This document shows, piece by piece, positions 46,341-58,850 of a stretch of DNA of 64,000 bases. The translations under genes were made by a program, and so were the position numbers. The notes beneath the pieces were generated by a model. That model was given only the letters and a program-made list of their open reading frames with translations. It was not told the DNA's origin and made no database searches. This DNA is from Gnetum montanum (Eukaryota > Streptophyta > Gnetopsida > Gnetales > Gnetaceae): positions 4,726-68,725 of the forward strand of contig MNCI01029539.1 of NCBI GenBank assembly GCA_015680685.1, read 5' to 3'. Position 1 is the stretch's first letter. The number at the start of each line of letters is the position of its first letter.

Positions 46341-47510
46341 TCAGATGTAATATGGCTTGAGATATGAATGATTTACAGAATTCGCAAACTCACTGCCATC
46401 CATGTCCACCAGCTTGAAGGCCCCATTCCTGTAGGCTTTTGTGACCATGAATGGACCTTCCCAGTTTACTGAGAATTTATTTACATGCTCACGAATAGCC
46501 TTGAGAATGAGGTCTCCCTTCTTTACCAACTGTTGATGCAAGTTTGCATGATGTTTCTGCCATTGCTTGTTCTGATATTGCTCTATGTGACCAAGTGTTT
46601 ATGCATGCTCCTCCTCTATGGAGTTGAGGTCAATGATCCTTGACTCATTGTCCTAGGCTTCACTCATGACATTCAATAGGATCATTCAAAGTGATAGTAC
46701 CTACAACTCAAGAGGTAACACTACTTCAAATCCATAAACAAGACTATAAGGTGTCTTACCTATTGCAAGCCTGCATGTCGTCCTATAAGCCCACAACACC
46801 TAGAGGATTTGCTCATGCCAGTGCCTCTTGCTGTTGTTAAGCATTTTCTTGAGCAAGATGATAATGGACTTGTTCATAGCTTCCACTTGTTCATTTGCCT
46901 ATGGGTAGTATGGCGAGGAGAATAACTGCCTGATGCCAAGATTATTGCAGAAGGTTTTGGTTTCCACACTACTGAATTGTGGCCCGTTGTCGATCATAAT
47001 AGTCATGGGAAGCTCAAACCTTGTCATAATGTTGTCTAAGATGAAATGACAAAATTGTTGAGATGTAGTCTTCCTTAGGGGAATAACCTCCACCCTCTTT
47101 GTAAAATACTCAATGGTAGTGATGATGAAGCTATGCCCTGTGCAACACTTAGGCGTGATAGGTCCTAGGATGTCTAGTCCCCATTACTAGAAAGGCCATG
47201 TGATCTATGTTGGATGCAATTTTATAGGTGAAACATGTATGAGATTTGCATATCTTTGGCACATATCACAAGTCTTGACTTTGGCTAGGCAATCACGCTC
47301 CATGTGAGGCCAGTAGTACTCTAGGTGTTTGATTTTTGTAGCCATGGACCTAGGTGCTATGTTTCCACCACACAGTCCCTCGTGTACTTCATTAATGACC
47401 TTCTACACTTGCTCCTCATTTACGCATGCTAGCAATATCCCGTCATAGGAGCGTTTGCACAAGGCATTGTCTTCCATGAGCACATATTGTCAAGCACACT
47501 TGCAGATCGC
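46341..47510 (-). pseudogene. Tat-like integrase
   Basis: Inserts the element cDNA. The N-terminal zinc finger is seen as EVHEGLCGGNIAPRS (second His replaced by Asn) and CDMCQRY. The core has WGLDILGPITPK (catalytic Asp present), FTKRVEVIPL, IMIDNGPQF (second Asp present), FSSPYYP.ANEQVEAMNK (Glu present), then [20 protein letters not shown] and [12 protein letters not shown]. The C-terminal part ends WEGPFMVTKAYRNGAFKLVD, SVNHSYLKPYYI (66 open codons, 46341-46541). The DDE triad is intact, but several stops, mostly TAG, break the frame. No chromodomain is seen, as expected for Tat and Athila. Confidence 0.9.
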
Positions 47511-47699
47511 ATCTCTCTAAGTAGATGTCAATCCCATTGGGGGCTTGCCATGTTGTAGGTAGGCTTTAATGTTGACATGCCACTCCTAGGTATCCACAAC
47601 ACTAATAGAGATTATGTGTACCACTTGAGTGATAGGCTCCATACACTCAATAATCAAAGTTGAAAAAATCACGAACAGATGTCGTGGCACATTTAACAC

Positions 47700-48530
47700 T
47701 AGGGTAGCCAAGGCATCTGCTACTGTGTTTTCATTGTGCGACACATGTTGAATGTTCGTTGTCGCAAACTATTTAAGTAAACTTTTTGCTAGCTCATAGT
47801 AGGACTGTAGGTGTGTAGCTTTGCAAGCGTAAACTTCAGTGATTTGAGTCACGACAAGCTGTGAATTGTCGTGAATCGCTAGGTGTTGGATGCTTAATGC
47901 TTGGGCTGCTAAGAGGCCCCTGAGTAATCCTTCATACTCTACCACATTGTTTGTATAAGGGAACATAGAATGATAAGCAAAAGGTTGCATTTCCCTAGAG
48001 GGGAACGTAATGATGACATCTGCACTACCTCCTCACGTGGTCGAGGCACTGGAAAAATGCAAAGTAGCTTCAAGATGTGACGGGACATCGTTGATAGTGC
48101 TAACATGCTCGTCAGGGAATTCGGGATCTATGATTGCCTGATCATCAATGGGTAAGGTCGTAAGTTGTGTTGCTATAGCTTGACCTTTTGTCGACGATTG
48201 GCTCACATAATGCAAATCGAATTCCATTGTTATAGCTTTCCACCGGGCTATCCTGCTACTCTCATAAATATTATTTGTGATAGCTCAGAGTACATTGCTC
48301 TTGCAAATGATGTTAACTTTACTGTGAAATAGGTAATGCCTCCATTTCTTTAATGCAAAGACTAGAGCAAGGTAGTTTCTCTTCCCCTCGTTGTATTTTG
48401 CCTCAGCTGCTATTAATGCATGACTTAGATAATACATTGGAATGTCAGAACCATCATCCCATCTCTGACATAATAATGCCACGATAGATGTATCTGAGGT
48501 GGTAAGGTAGACGAATAAGGGCTTATCCCT
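47700..48530 (-). pseudogene. Gypsy RNase H plus archaeal-type RNase H
   Basis: Two RNase H domains in tandem. The first (about 48240-48530) has MYYLSHALIAAEAKYNEGKR, YLALVFALKKWRHYLF and a degraded T-D-x-P-L (KSNVL), then KGQAIATQL. The second (about 47700-48090) has HFSSASTT (Asp and Gly of the usual FDGAST lost), NNVVEYEGLLRGLLAAQAL (Glu kept), AIHDNSQLVVTQI (Asp kept) and HNENTVADALATL. This dual arrangement defines the Tat lineage. RNase H removes template RNA during reverse transcription. The loss of the first Asp suggests the second domain was inactive in this copy. Confidence 0.85.
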
Positions 48531-49850
48531 CTATGGTGGGTACATAGTTGGGAGGTGTAAAAGCTCTTTCTTCATATCATCAAAGGCTTGTTGGCATTGT
48601 GTTGTCCATTCAAAGTTAACCCTCTTCTTCAATAGATGTTGCATGGGGTGTAACTTGTTAGTCAACTTTGCTATAAACCCCCTGATGAATTGTACCCTAC
48701 CTTGTAACATACGCAATTCTTTAAGGTTTGTAGGTGGCACTAGATTAACTATGGCCTTGACTTTGTCAAGGTCCACTTGTATTCTAGCCTCTGATATTAC
48801 AAACCCTAACATGCATCTAGTTCTCATCCTGAAGACACAATTTTTTGGGTTAAGGTGTAAATCATGCATCTAGCAATGCTTCAGGACTACACCTAGATCA
48901 TTGGAATGATTAGCAGCCTCTTTAGATTTGACCGCTATGTCGTCCATGTAATCATTCAACGTTTCTAGGATATAGTAACTAAAGAAGTAAGTCATGGCTC
49001 TTTGGTAAGTTGCTTCGATATTCTTGAGCCTGAAGGACATCATAGTATAACATAAAGTACCCCATGGGGTTATGAAGGTTGTTGCTAACTAATGCTCTAG
49101 GTTGATGCGAATTTGGTTGTAGCCAAAGAAACCATCCATGAAGGATAACAGAGCATGACTGGCCGTGGTGTCAATGAGTTGATAAATACTCAGCAGTGGG
49201 AAGTCATCCTTGATTGTGGCTTTGTTTAGATCCTGGAAGTCTATACAGATTCGTATTCATCCTATTTTCTTAAAAACCACAACAATATTTGACACCCACT
49301 CCGAGTAATCAGTTGCTCGAATGAAACTACCCTAGTAGAGTTTAGTGATTTCATCCTGTATGACTAGTGCGATCTTTGGCTTAATCTTGTGAGCCTTCTG
49401 CTTAATTTCTTTCATCCGTAGATCTAAGACAATGTTGTGCTGTATGAGCCTTAGATCTAAACCTGACATGTCATTGTAAGACCACGTGAATACTTCGATG
49501 TTGTTTTGCAGTACCTTGGCTCCATCTTTATGCATTTGTGAATCTAGGAGGGAGATAAGCTTTAACGTTTTTATTTTCCCCCTGGATGTGGTCATAGGCA
49601 TCTTAATGAGAGGATCCTTAATTACATCCCTAGCCTCTAAATCTAGGGCTTGGATCAAATGTTTAGGCTAGTCTGGGGATGTTTCTAAGGATGCTATAGT
49701 GCTTTCTGCAGGTGAACTCCAGTCTATTGACTTTGGATTCAATTGTCTTGCAAGCTCGCTGTGTAGACCTGTCAAGGCTAAAGGTGAAGAGAGATCATGG
49801 TGCATTGCCATTCTTGCTCAACTTGCTACAATGAGATGAATGCCTAGTCA
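48531..49850 (-). pseudogene. Tat-like reverse transcriptase
   Basis: Copies element RNA into DNA. Motifs in order from 49660: NDMSGLDLRLIQHNIVLD, KPKIALVIQDEITKL, ATDYSEWVSNIVVVFKK, RICIDFQDLNKATIKDDFPL, SFMDGFFGYNQIRI, TPWGTLCYTMMSFRL, the catalytic YMDDI box (near 48940), HDLHLNPKNCVFRM, LGFVISEARIQVD and LKELRMLQGRVQFIRGFI. The usual gypsy order and spacing are kept without frameshift over most of the length. The stops are largely TAG. Upstream (49680-49950) the frame fades before a minisatellite; protease is 6 kb away, beyond the antisense gene. Confidence 0.9.
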
Positions 49851-49954
49851 AGGGATACCTGTTTGTAGCAACAGTGTGTAGTAACCATTTGTAAAGCAGC
49901 AATGAGATGTGACCAGTTGAAATAACTATAAAATATGAACCAAAATTTGCAACT

Positions 49955-50275
49955 TGCCAGTTTAAAGTCATAGTGAACTTCCTGGATGTAAAAGTGTAAA
50001 ACTACTAGTTTAAGGTCTTTGTAGATCGCTAACAAGCTACTCTAGCAAACTATGATGTATTAGTTTAAGGTCTTTATGGACCGCTAACAAGATTGAAGCT
50101 GTATGTTAGAACTACTAGTTTAAGGTCTTTGCGGACCATTAACTTGATAAAGGCTGTGGGTTAGAATTTGCTAGTTTAAGGTCTTTGCGGACCGCCTGAA
50201 TGCAAAAGTTTGAAGCTACTAGTTTAAGGTCTTTGCAGACCATCTGAATGCAAAATTTTGAAGTTTCTAGTTTAA
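49955..50275. repeat. Minisatellite island 2 (TAGTTTAAGGTC family)
   Basis: About seven units of roughly 45-60 bp sharing CTAGTTTAAGGTCTTTGCGG. The same core as islands at 45890 and 55199. It stands between reverse transcriptase and the 5' end of the antisense gene. Confidence 0.85.
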
Positions 50276-50523
50276 ATTGGATCAAATTTTTTAGTTAGGT
50301 CCACCTGCCATAATGCAAACAGTGCTGCTACAGTATGTGGAAATGCTATGTTATATGGAATGTCCCTCATTAATCAGAGAGAGAAAATAGGGGTTTAACC
50401 CAAATAAATTTTTCATTTTCACCATACTAGCACAAAGCTTACATTTAGAGCATAGAGTGATTGTGCTAACTAAGAGAAAAGTGATTCAGTGTAGCATGCA
50501 AAAAAGAATCAGCAACCAAAACG

Positions 50524-53500
50524 ATGGCTCTAAAGAAAGAATGCAAGCATCTAGCACTCACTAAGGTGGACAAAGTGAAGGAGACCCTAGGGTGTATGTC
50601 ATAGGCACACGTCGCCATGTGAGAGGAGATCCCATCAGCCCAGTAAGTTACTACACTATTTTCTTTTATCTTTTTCTATGCCATGGTTATTGCTTCTACT
50701 TTTTCTATTTTTGTTTCTATGATTTTTGTTATGCAATCTATGTTTTTTTGTCATTGTTTCGTTGCTATTTTGGCCATTATGCCATCGTTGTTGTCGATTT
50801 GGCCATGACTAGTGTATGAACACTACACTAAGGTTGCATGCAGTGTTACCCAAACCACCATTGCTATGGCTAGCTTGTCGCAAAAGCTTAGGTAATTTTA
50901 GCAACTCAGTATCTGAATAGCGTAAAGTACAACCCTCAGGAGGGGTTGGCCATGCGTGTGATTTGATAGTGTAACACATCTCTATCATGACGTAATGCAA
51001 ATCATTTTTTCAAACAAAAGATTTGTTGAAACTAGTGCAGTGCATTCAATTTTTTCTTGTCAAAAGATTTTCATATAGCTTTTCTTTGCTACGCTAGACT
51101 AATTTTGCTACACTACATGCATGGAGAGAGTAATGCTATGCTATTTGCTAACTGCTAATTCTGCTATGCTACATGCGAATCCCACTTGAACATGATGCTA
51201 ACATTTGCAATTATGTCATGTAGGATGGTGCTAAGGCCAATCTTGATTGTCCTAAAAATCGTAGGGATCTTGTGTTGCATAAGTGAACCAGTGGCCAACA
51301 TTCCTCCACCCCATGCACATGTGGGGTAGCAAGCAGTCTAGTTCAAGGAAGGTGCGTAGGAGTTCCTACAATTTCTCCTCCAGCACTTTAGTGTGATCGT
51401 TTGGTCACACTTGTCGGAGGAGGTAGCAGCTGCAATGATAGAAACCCTATTGTTTGGGGTAAATCAGGGTATTTTGAGATTCTTGACAGATGGAGCAATT
51501 AGGAGTGAGCAGGGAGAAGGATCTAGTCAGCACTCAAACAATTTGAGATGTCTAGCTTGGATCTGGGAGATGCCCTAGTACAATTGCTACCATCTGTATA
51601 ACATTTACCCACCATATGGGAACTTGCTTCCAGAACCCACTAGGAACCATCTACTGTGCCGGTGGGTAAGTTCTATAAACATATTCCACTACGTTATGCA
51701 ATACTTGCTACACTAGTGAATGTTAACAACGTGCTTTGTTACCAGGTTTTTTATCAACAAGGATGGACTTCATGGTGACATGAATGCATTGACCTTGCCC
51801 TGGATGATGCTGTGGGAGTTTTCTTCCGCTAAAAATATGCACGAAGGTGTGATAGGCCAATGCAAGGGTGAGTACAAAACCTACCCAACCCAGTACTCCC
51901 AGCTCTATGACAGATGCAAGAAGTTTAGTTGGTTGGATGGGGATTGGGAATCCCTTAGGCCGATCATTGTTGAAGATGTATTGGTAAATATTCCACCATT
52001 TACATTACTGTTTAAACCTAGTAAGCTAAATAGTGAGTTACTTGCATGTTCGAGTGTTGCTTCTATTTTTTATGCTATTTCTATTTTTGTCTAATTTTTT
52101 TGTGTAAAATGTTGTAGCAATGAAGAAGTTTGAAGAGGTGATGGTGATCACCTCTAGACATCATGAGACCAACATCTAGTTCAAGTATGGAAAAGTAGAT
52201 GAGACTCAACGTTGGCTTTGTAACTAGGCCTCGGAATCGTTGATCAACCACATCTAGGACGTTGGACTCATGGACTTGTTCCTGGCCATGAACCTGAGCA
52301 TCCCTGCTACCGAGATGCTAGACCTAGCTGACTCATTTTCTGAAAAGGCATACCACTTTCGGACACATGTGCACAGTGTGTAGGTGGTCCTTGAAATTAA
52401 TGACCAACTATTCATGGACCTTTTTAGTGTCCCTGCTGATGGTCTACCCATGGGGGCAAAGACCAAAAAAGAGACAAACCATCAAAGGGACATTGAGGAG
52501 TGGTTAGGGATGGTGAAAGGGCAAAAGGGGATCCTTATGAAAAAAGCAAAGCCAAAAGAAACCAAAGACATTTACCCCATCTTCTGTGCTTGCGCTTTCC
52601 CCCAGCTACATTCCCAAGGAAAGATTATTGGGATTGAGCAAGCTTGGATGATGAGGGAGGTAATGGAAGAGGGGGCCCATTACAACTAGGCTAGGCATCT
52701 TGGCAAGGGCCTGCAAGCTAAAATAGTCAAGCTTCATAAAACACATGACTCTTGTTTCAACATGCATCATGCCTTTTACATATCATGCTTATGGCATTTC
52801 GTGGAATTCTTAGTGGTCCATGAGAATGGAGTCTAGGTTATGCAAGACCGTAACCAGATTTCCAAGCCATGGATTTGCCAAGTCTTCTAGATCACCTAAG
52901 CCCAGGATCCCCCAGAAGTAATCAGGGAGTTATTTTCAATGAAGACTAGGGATCGGGTGGCCTGCAACTTTCGTGGCCAGGATAGCATGGGAGAGGCACC
53001 CCCTGATACTATAGGTAGTGTATCATAGGGGAAATGCCTCATCATGGAGATGGTGGCCACCAAGTTGCAGCAAAAGAGGCCTCTTCCAGCTGAGGAGCTT
53101 CCCCGTATGAAAGAAGAAGAGGGGCAGCCATTGTGGTTCAAGCTACATAGGATACAGCCCCCCATTGGTAAATGCTTTTGTCGCTTTCCTTGTTTTTCAC
53201 TTATTTGGTTAATGTTTGCTATGTTGTGCTATGCTAGGTAGTGTAGCATAGTGTAGCATCAATTTTGAATTAAAAAAATATGGCATAATGAAAACTTGCT
53301 TTATCGTCAGAGGAAGAAGAAGAAGAAGAAGAAGGCGAAGAAGAGGTGTCAACCCCTAAAATGGGGGTAGCTAATAAAGATGTGGGGACCCTAGCCATAG
53401 AGGGAAGGGCCATAGTCAAGAGAGAAGGAACCTCCACCACAAAGGAAGGGGCTCCTATCATCAAGGAAAACCCTCCCGCAGATGAGGAGGACATTTTTGA

Positions 53501-55020
53501 CAATGAGGAGGATGTTGGTGCCTTAAAAAAGAAAGACCCCAGTGAATAAAGAGGAAGCCTACGTGAATGAGGAAGGAAACTTTGCTATAGTGTTAAGCCA
53601 GCAAAGAGGGGAGCTACAACAAGATGCTGGTGAGTTTGACAGTATATTTAATAGTATGTTGATAGGCAATCCCCTCACTATCACCCTCAAGGGTTTGCTA
53701 GGTAGGAGTCTTTATATTGTCATTTGCATTACTCACCTATTTTATTGTAGTCCATGTCAGTCATTATTGAAACATTTAGTTATATGACAAACACTACTGT
53801 TAACACTACAGGACCTTCCTTGATCCAGCTAGAACCATGTGCAAGACCCTTGACAAATTTACATTCATGCAGGGAGTTGTCAACGACATGATCGATCATC
53901 TCAAACAAGTCGATTCGTAAGTGGGTAAGTAAAGTGGCTATGCTAGAACTTTACTTTGCTACGCTAGAATTCTTGAGTTGTCATACTTTGCTATGCTACT
54001 GTGACTAATGCGCTTTTACCTATGATAATAGTGTCTCGCCTCAAGTGGGACCCGAAATAGGCAATAAAGGTGGACACCATACCTACCTTCCCACTTGAAG
54101 TGACCGAGGTTCTTCATCATGTATACGATGAGGCTAGCAAATGTGCATTGCACTCGGCATGCTCCTTGTGGGAGTGTAGGTGCGTGAATGAAGATTTGTG
54201 GAAACAAGTCCAGAGGCAAGATAAAGAGATGGCCAATTTGACCAACAAGGTGGGAGACCTCTATTTCAGGAATGAGTTCCTCTTGGACCGTGATACTAAT
54301 GATGGTAGTTGGTGCACAGTAGTCATAGATTATGCAAGATATTGGACGGTTGTGCAGTGCAAAAATGAGGCCACCTAGGAAATAATTGAGCAGCGGATGT
54401 AGATGGATTTGTTGGCCCAGAAGAACCAACACTAGAAAGATTATAGCACCAAAGTTTACAAGTGGGGGAATTCCTAGAAGAATCACAAGCATATGTATAA
54501 ACTGGAACATGCCTCCTATTGTAAACAATATCAGGATGTTTCAGTGAAGTTGTATACTTATGAAGCATTCATAGATGCCATTGGTGCTTCTAAGGCCTAC
54601 AACAAATTCATGTAGCAAGTGACAATCACTAAGTCACCTGAGCAGGAAATGGACCTTCCCATATGTAAGACCACGACTACCACTTATTCTCTGGGGCCAC
54701 CAAGATGGATGACCATCAAAAAGGAGAAAGTTGTAGCAAACGCTGAACAGAGCAAAAGACATTAGGCAAATATCATAGAGGAGGAGGTTTGGCACCACCT
54801 TGGGATCAGATTGGATCACATACCCCCCAAGGAAGATGTAAGGTCATCTTGAGTTAGTCATTTTATGCAATGCAACAGTTGATGCTTTTCTAGTTATTAT
54901 ACATAACTCTAGCTAACTTCTTCATGTTTATGGTGCAAATTCCAAATAAAGAAGTAGGGCCCCTAGAGGGCAAAAATGATGATGTAGAGGAAGTCGATAC
55001 ATAGGGAAATGATGAAGGGA
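50524..55020 (+). pseudogene. Multi-exon accessory gene antisense to gag-pol of the Tat-like element
   Basis: Start ATGGCTCTAAAG at 50524 in a good plant context. Probable exons are 50524-50642, about 50844-50990, 51224-51665, 51746-52020, 52118-53167, 53311-53701, about 53761-53916, 54032-54852, and perhaps a last one near 54939-55014. Introns 52021-52117 and 53168-53310 keep the frame exactly with GTAAG/TTGTAG and GTAAAT/GTCAG borders; 51666-51745 and 53917-54031 have GTAAG donors but need a one-base adjustment or an alternative donor. Recognisable pieces are LTLPWMMLWEFSSAKNMHEG, VGLMDLFLAMNLSIPATEML, INDQLFMDLFSVPADG, a Glu-rich linker and a coiled-coil end with VNEDLWKQVQRQDKEMANLT. The exon at 52118-53167 has nine stops, eight of them TAG, but no frameshift. 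It resembles the retroelement accessory proteins at 61415; function unknown. Confidence 0.6.
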
Positions 55021-55198
55021 AGATGGCATGTGACAATAGGGCTTTTGATTTTTGTATTTTTAAAATTTTGTGTAAAACTGTTATAGGAATTATTTAAGTG
55101 AAATATTGAATGAAAGATGGATTATGGAAAAATTGATGCTACTCTAGTTTATGCGTTACATATGTTATCTATGTGATCAGTTTCTATGTCTTTCACTT

Positions 55199-55430
55199 TA
55201 GTTTTAGGCCATTTCAGGCCATGCGTAGTTTTAGGCCATTTCAGGCCATGGTGCCATTATAGTTTTAGGCCATTTCAGGCCATGGTGAAGATGTAGTTTT
55301 AGACCATTTCGGGCCATTATGTAGATATAGTTTTAGGTCATTTCGGGCCACTGCATGGATATAGTTTTAGGTCATTTCAGGCCATTGCGTGGATATAGTT
55401 TTAGGCCATTTTGGGCCATGGTGAAGATGT
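55199..55430. repeat. Minisatellite island 3 (TAGTTTTAGGCC family)
   Basis: Seven units, mostly 34 bp, typified by TAGTTTTAGGCCATTTCAGG, quite uniform. Each unit contains an inverted GGCC pair, comparable to GGTC...GACC in islands 1 and 2. It lies between the 3' end of the antisense gene and protease. Confidence 0.95.
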
Positions 55431-55799
55431 AAAGTATGCTAACAATTTTAGAAAAGTAAGTTGGTGTACCTAGCGTAGATGGAGGAATGCAAAGCTAATA
55501 AGCAGTAAATGTACAAAGGGTGTTAACTAGGTAGGAAGCAGTGGGGTTGCTACGCTATGCGTAATTTCTTTCTAACCCATTGTGGATTGGGTGAGGTGTA
55601 GGGCCAAGACGTCTTACTATGGAAATCATTTACATAATTATCCTCCACTTGGAATGGAAACTTGGCCCATGCATTTTTATTTTCTGAGCTGGTGTGCTAG
55701 GTTGGCTCTTTCATTAAACCATTAGTATCTACAGAGACAGGGGCCTCGCTCTTAGAGGTTATGACCTCTGAGCCTATTCCATATCTACATTATTGATTG

Positions 55800-56322
55800 C
55801 TTACATTGCCACTTTGTTGTCATGGATTACCGCCTCCTTACCTACATAGGGTAGAGGGATCTCCTGATGTATGGGCGAAGAGATAGCCCTAAGTTGTGCT
55901 AACCATCATCTCCCCAAGATCAGGTTAAGCCCGAGCATCACTTCCACCACGATGAACGTTGCATTAGTTGGGAATTAGTCCCCTACCACAAAGTCAATAT
56001 GGACCATGCCTTTCACCATAACCCATGCCCCATTGAATGACTTCAAGCATGATGTCATTGTGGGTCTGAACTGGTTGACCAAACCTAGCTTATCCACTAT
56101 AGGGAATGGGATGACGTTTGTAGCAGCCCCATCATCAATGTGTACCCTTTGGATCTTATGTTGGCTGACTCGAATTGTAATGAAAAGAGGTGTTGTAGTT
56201 ACTTGAGCCTTTTCAGGGTCTTCCCTAATGGAATCGTCACAAAAAGTTAATTGCAATGGCTTTGGTCTTGCAGGTGCAAAAGGAAGCATAACTGAGTGGA
56301 TTGCTTTTTCTTCTGCTAGCAT
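55800..56322 (-). pseudogene. Tat-like aspartic protease
   Basis: Cleaves the Gag-Pol polyprotein. An open stretch of 115 codons shows PLQLTFCDDSI, VHIDDGAATNVIPFPIVDKL (active-site region, with Asp-Gly-Ala) and LKSFNGAWVMVKGMVHIDFV. The frame continues after a stop with FIVVEVMLGLNLILGR.WLAQ and AISSPIHQEIPLPYVG. This long retropepsin-like form with the I-L-G-R-x-W-L segment is typical of Tat elements. It follows gag on the same strand but is separated from reverse transcriptase by 6 kb. In Ogre, a Tat relative, an intron is known between these two domains. Confidence 0.85.
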
Positions 56323-56499
56323 GTTCTTGTCAACTGCATTGCTATTAACATGTGAACCAGAGCCTCACAGTGTGAAGTAGAAGTCATAATCAGGTCATAT
56401 AGGCTCAATGTTGTGTTTTTTTATTTCACAGCCTACTTGACTTAAGTGAGAGCATTTAGAAGATCTGGGCCACCTTCCTGTTTATTGCCTTTCTCCTCT

Positions 56500-58850
56500 T
56501 CCATTCATCCCAGGAGATGAATTTCCTGAGGAGGGACAGTTTCTGATATGGGATCATATCCTTTCAAGTGAGGTGGCAAAGACCATGCACATGTAGCAAT
56601 GTCATCTTTTAGCAATGAGGATGTAGATGCAGAAGACGAAGGTATGGGTTTGGATGTACCTGGGATGGCACATTTCGTTGATGCCTCACCTCTCAATTGC
56701 TCTTCTCATTGTTTTGGATGAGAAGGCGAAGGTGTTGTCTTATGTAGGGTGGGGACGATTGAATGGCTTGGCCCCCTAATCAAAAATGGTGCTAACAATG
56801 TTAATGCCTGTAGGGGTGCATTTTTGCTAATAGGCGGTGTAGGGACGGATGTCCGGGGAGGAACTCTCAGGACAAACGATTCTTGTGGAGTTTGCTTGGC
56901 TGCTGGTGGTGTTGGTGATCTATGCTGAGGCACACAAACCACAAATGACCGCTAGGGTAGTTTAGGATTATTTCCAATGCCAATGGTGCTGATAATGTAG
57001 CTGATGTTGTTGGTGTTAAGAGAATCTATATAGACATGCACAGACTGATTTTCAAGATGCACTAGGTTTCTTTCATCTAAAACCAGTTTCCCTTGATCAA
57101 TCATTATTTGGATGTCATCTTTTAAAGCCATGCAATAATCCATGCTGTGACCACACTGTTGATGGTAGTCACAGAACCGCTCCAGTCTAAAATTCTTAGG
57201 AACTAGCCACGCATTGGGCAAGGCCAAGGAGGGGTTCCTACAAAGTTCGTAGTACCATTGATGTTTTTTAACTCCCTCCTTTGATATCTGCTTATGTTGG
57301 ATATACCTTGCCACCAGTAATTGCTTTAGGAGTTCTGAAGGTTTGATGGGCAGTGGGGTACATTTAGAGTGATTTTTACACTTGAGGTTTGGCTTAGGTG
57401 GTGTAGATGCTTCGGATGTAGATGTGGAGGATTGATCTACTTTGCCCTAGTCGGGCATGGGGTTAGGTGTTGCTGCGGTCGCTTTCTTGTTGTTCTTGTT
57501 GTTGTCAGGTTTGGCTTCTTTTGCCAGAGTGGCCACTATGGCTATTGTAGCCTTGACCTTGTCCTTCTTTGTGAATGTGTTCTTGTATGCAACATAAGCT
57601 GAGTCTTTGCTTACCTTGGTTACATCTTGTATTCTCTTTGTCTAGGCGAAAGCCTGACTAAGAGTCTAGGGGATGAGATAGTACAGTTTAGACTTGATAA
57701 AGTCATTCACTGCACCCTTAAAGATGGCCAACAAATGGGCCTCCGCGATGGGCTCGTAGATCTCATTAAGGGTAACGCTCCACTGTTGTATAAATTTTTG
57801 GATTGGTTCTAGTGGATCTTGCTTCACGCTCATTAACTGATCCAGTGTAACTTACAGTCTCAAGTTATACTTGAAATGCATTATGAACTAGGTGAGAAGC
57901 TCCTCTAGGGTTGAGATGGAGGAGTGTGGGAGTGCACGGTACTAGTATAGGGCTTTCCCCGTCAGAGACATAGCAAAGACACAGATGACTTTATGCGGCC
58001 ATTCTTGTAGAAGAAGGGATTCAGATCTGAATGTAACAACATGAGTGTTGGGATCACCTTCCCCATTGTATTTCATAAAATGGGGGAGTGGCATCCCAGG
58101 GGGTAAAGTTAGCATGGGGACTACTAGGCTAATGGGATCATCATGGTAGAAATCCATGATGTGTACCATGTCAAAGCTAGCAGTCTTGAGGCATTTGATT
58201 TCCTTAGTGAGGGTTTCGATAAGTTGGAACACTTGATCTAGACCCGAGGATGATGCAGATGGTTGGGGAGCTATAGAGGCAGCTCCCATCTGTGACATGA
58301 CAGGGGTAGCAACCTGGCCCATAGGCGATGTCATTGGGATAGCCCCTATGAAAGGTGTTGTCTATGCTATCCACCATCTGGTAGGTGGCGCTATTGGAGC
58401 AGTAGCAGCTGGTTGTGCCATGGGGTAGGCCACTTCTGTGGTTGATGGGATAAACTATGGTCTCACATTTGGTTGTACCTTTTGAGGAACCTAGTACGCT
58501 TGGTGGCGAATGTAGTGGGACATTTGCGATGGCTGCAAAATAGGAGGAGAAGTAAATGGGGTCCACCATGTGGATGGGACTGGGCCTGCTGTTGATGGTA
58601 GGACAGGTGTAGATATCAAAATGGTTGCAGAAACTACATGCAATTGCGATGTGGGTATGGTGTGAACGTATGGCAAGGTAGCTGTGATGGATGCGTGATA
58701 TGTTGAGGGAATAGTGTGAGGAATAGTTTGTGGAGGGGTAGGGGCTAAGAATGAGATAGGGGAGTAGGCGTCTTAATATGCCAAGGGCATGGCATGGCTA
58801 CCCATTGTCGATGAAATTACGGGTTGCAACGCTGTAGACATGATTATGAA
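56500..58850 (-). pseudogene. Tat-like gag
   Basis: Starts MSTALQPVISS near 58840. A long Pro/Ser/Thr-rich N-terminal part follows (58200-58800). The gag core then reads MPLPHFMKYNGEGDPNTHV, SLLLQEWPHKVICVFAMSLT, PLEPIQKFIQQWSVTLNEI and IAEAHLLAIFKGAVNDFI (57650-58130). A knuckle of Tat type, FCDYHQQCGHSMDYCMALKD with IQIMIDQGKL after it, is at about 57060-57180. The C-terminal part is Pro-rich (56700-56940). Stops: about ten TAG against a few TAA and TGA. Frame is otherwise continuous for long stretches. It would form the particle that packages element RNA. Confidence 0.85.

Noticed and set aside
53270-53503. Minus-strand frame with a poly-Ser stretch
   Set aside because: It is the reverse reading of the Glu-rich linker of the antisense gene; the plus frame continues across an intron and the minus frame does not.
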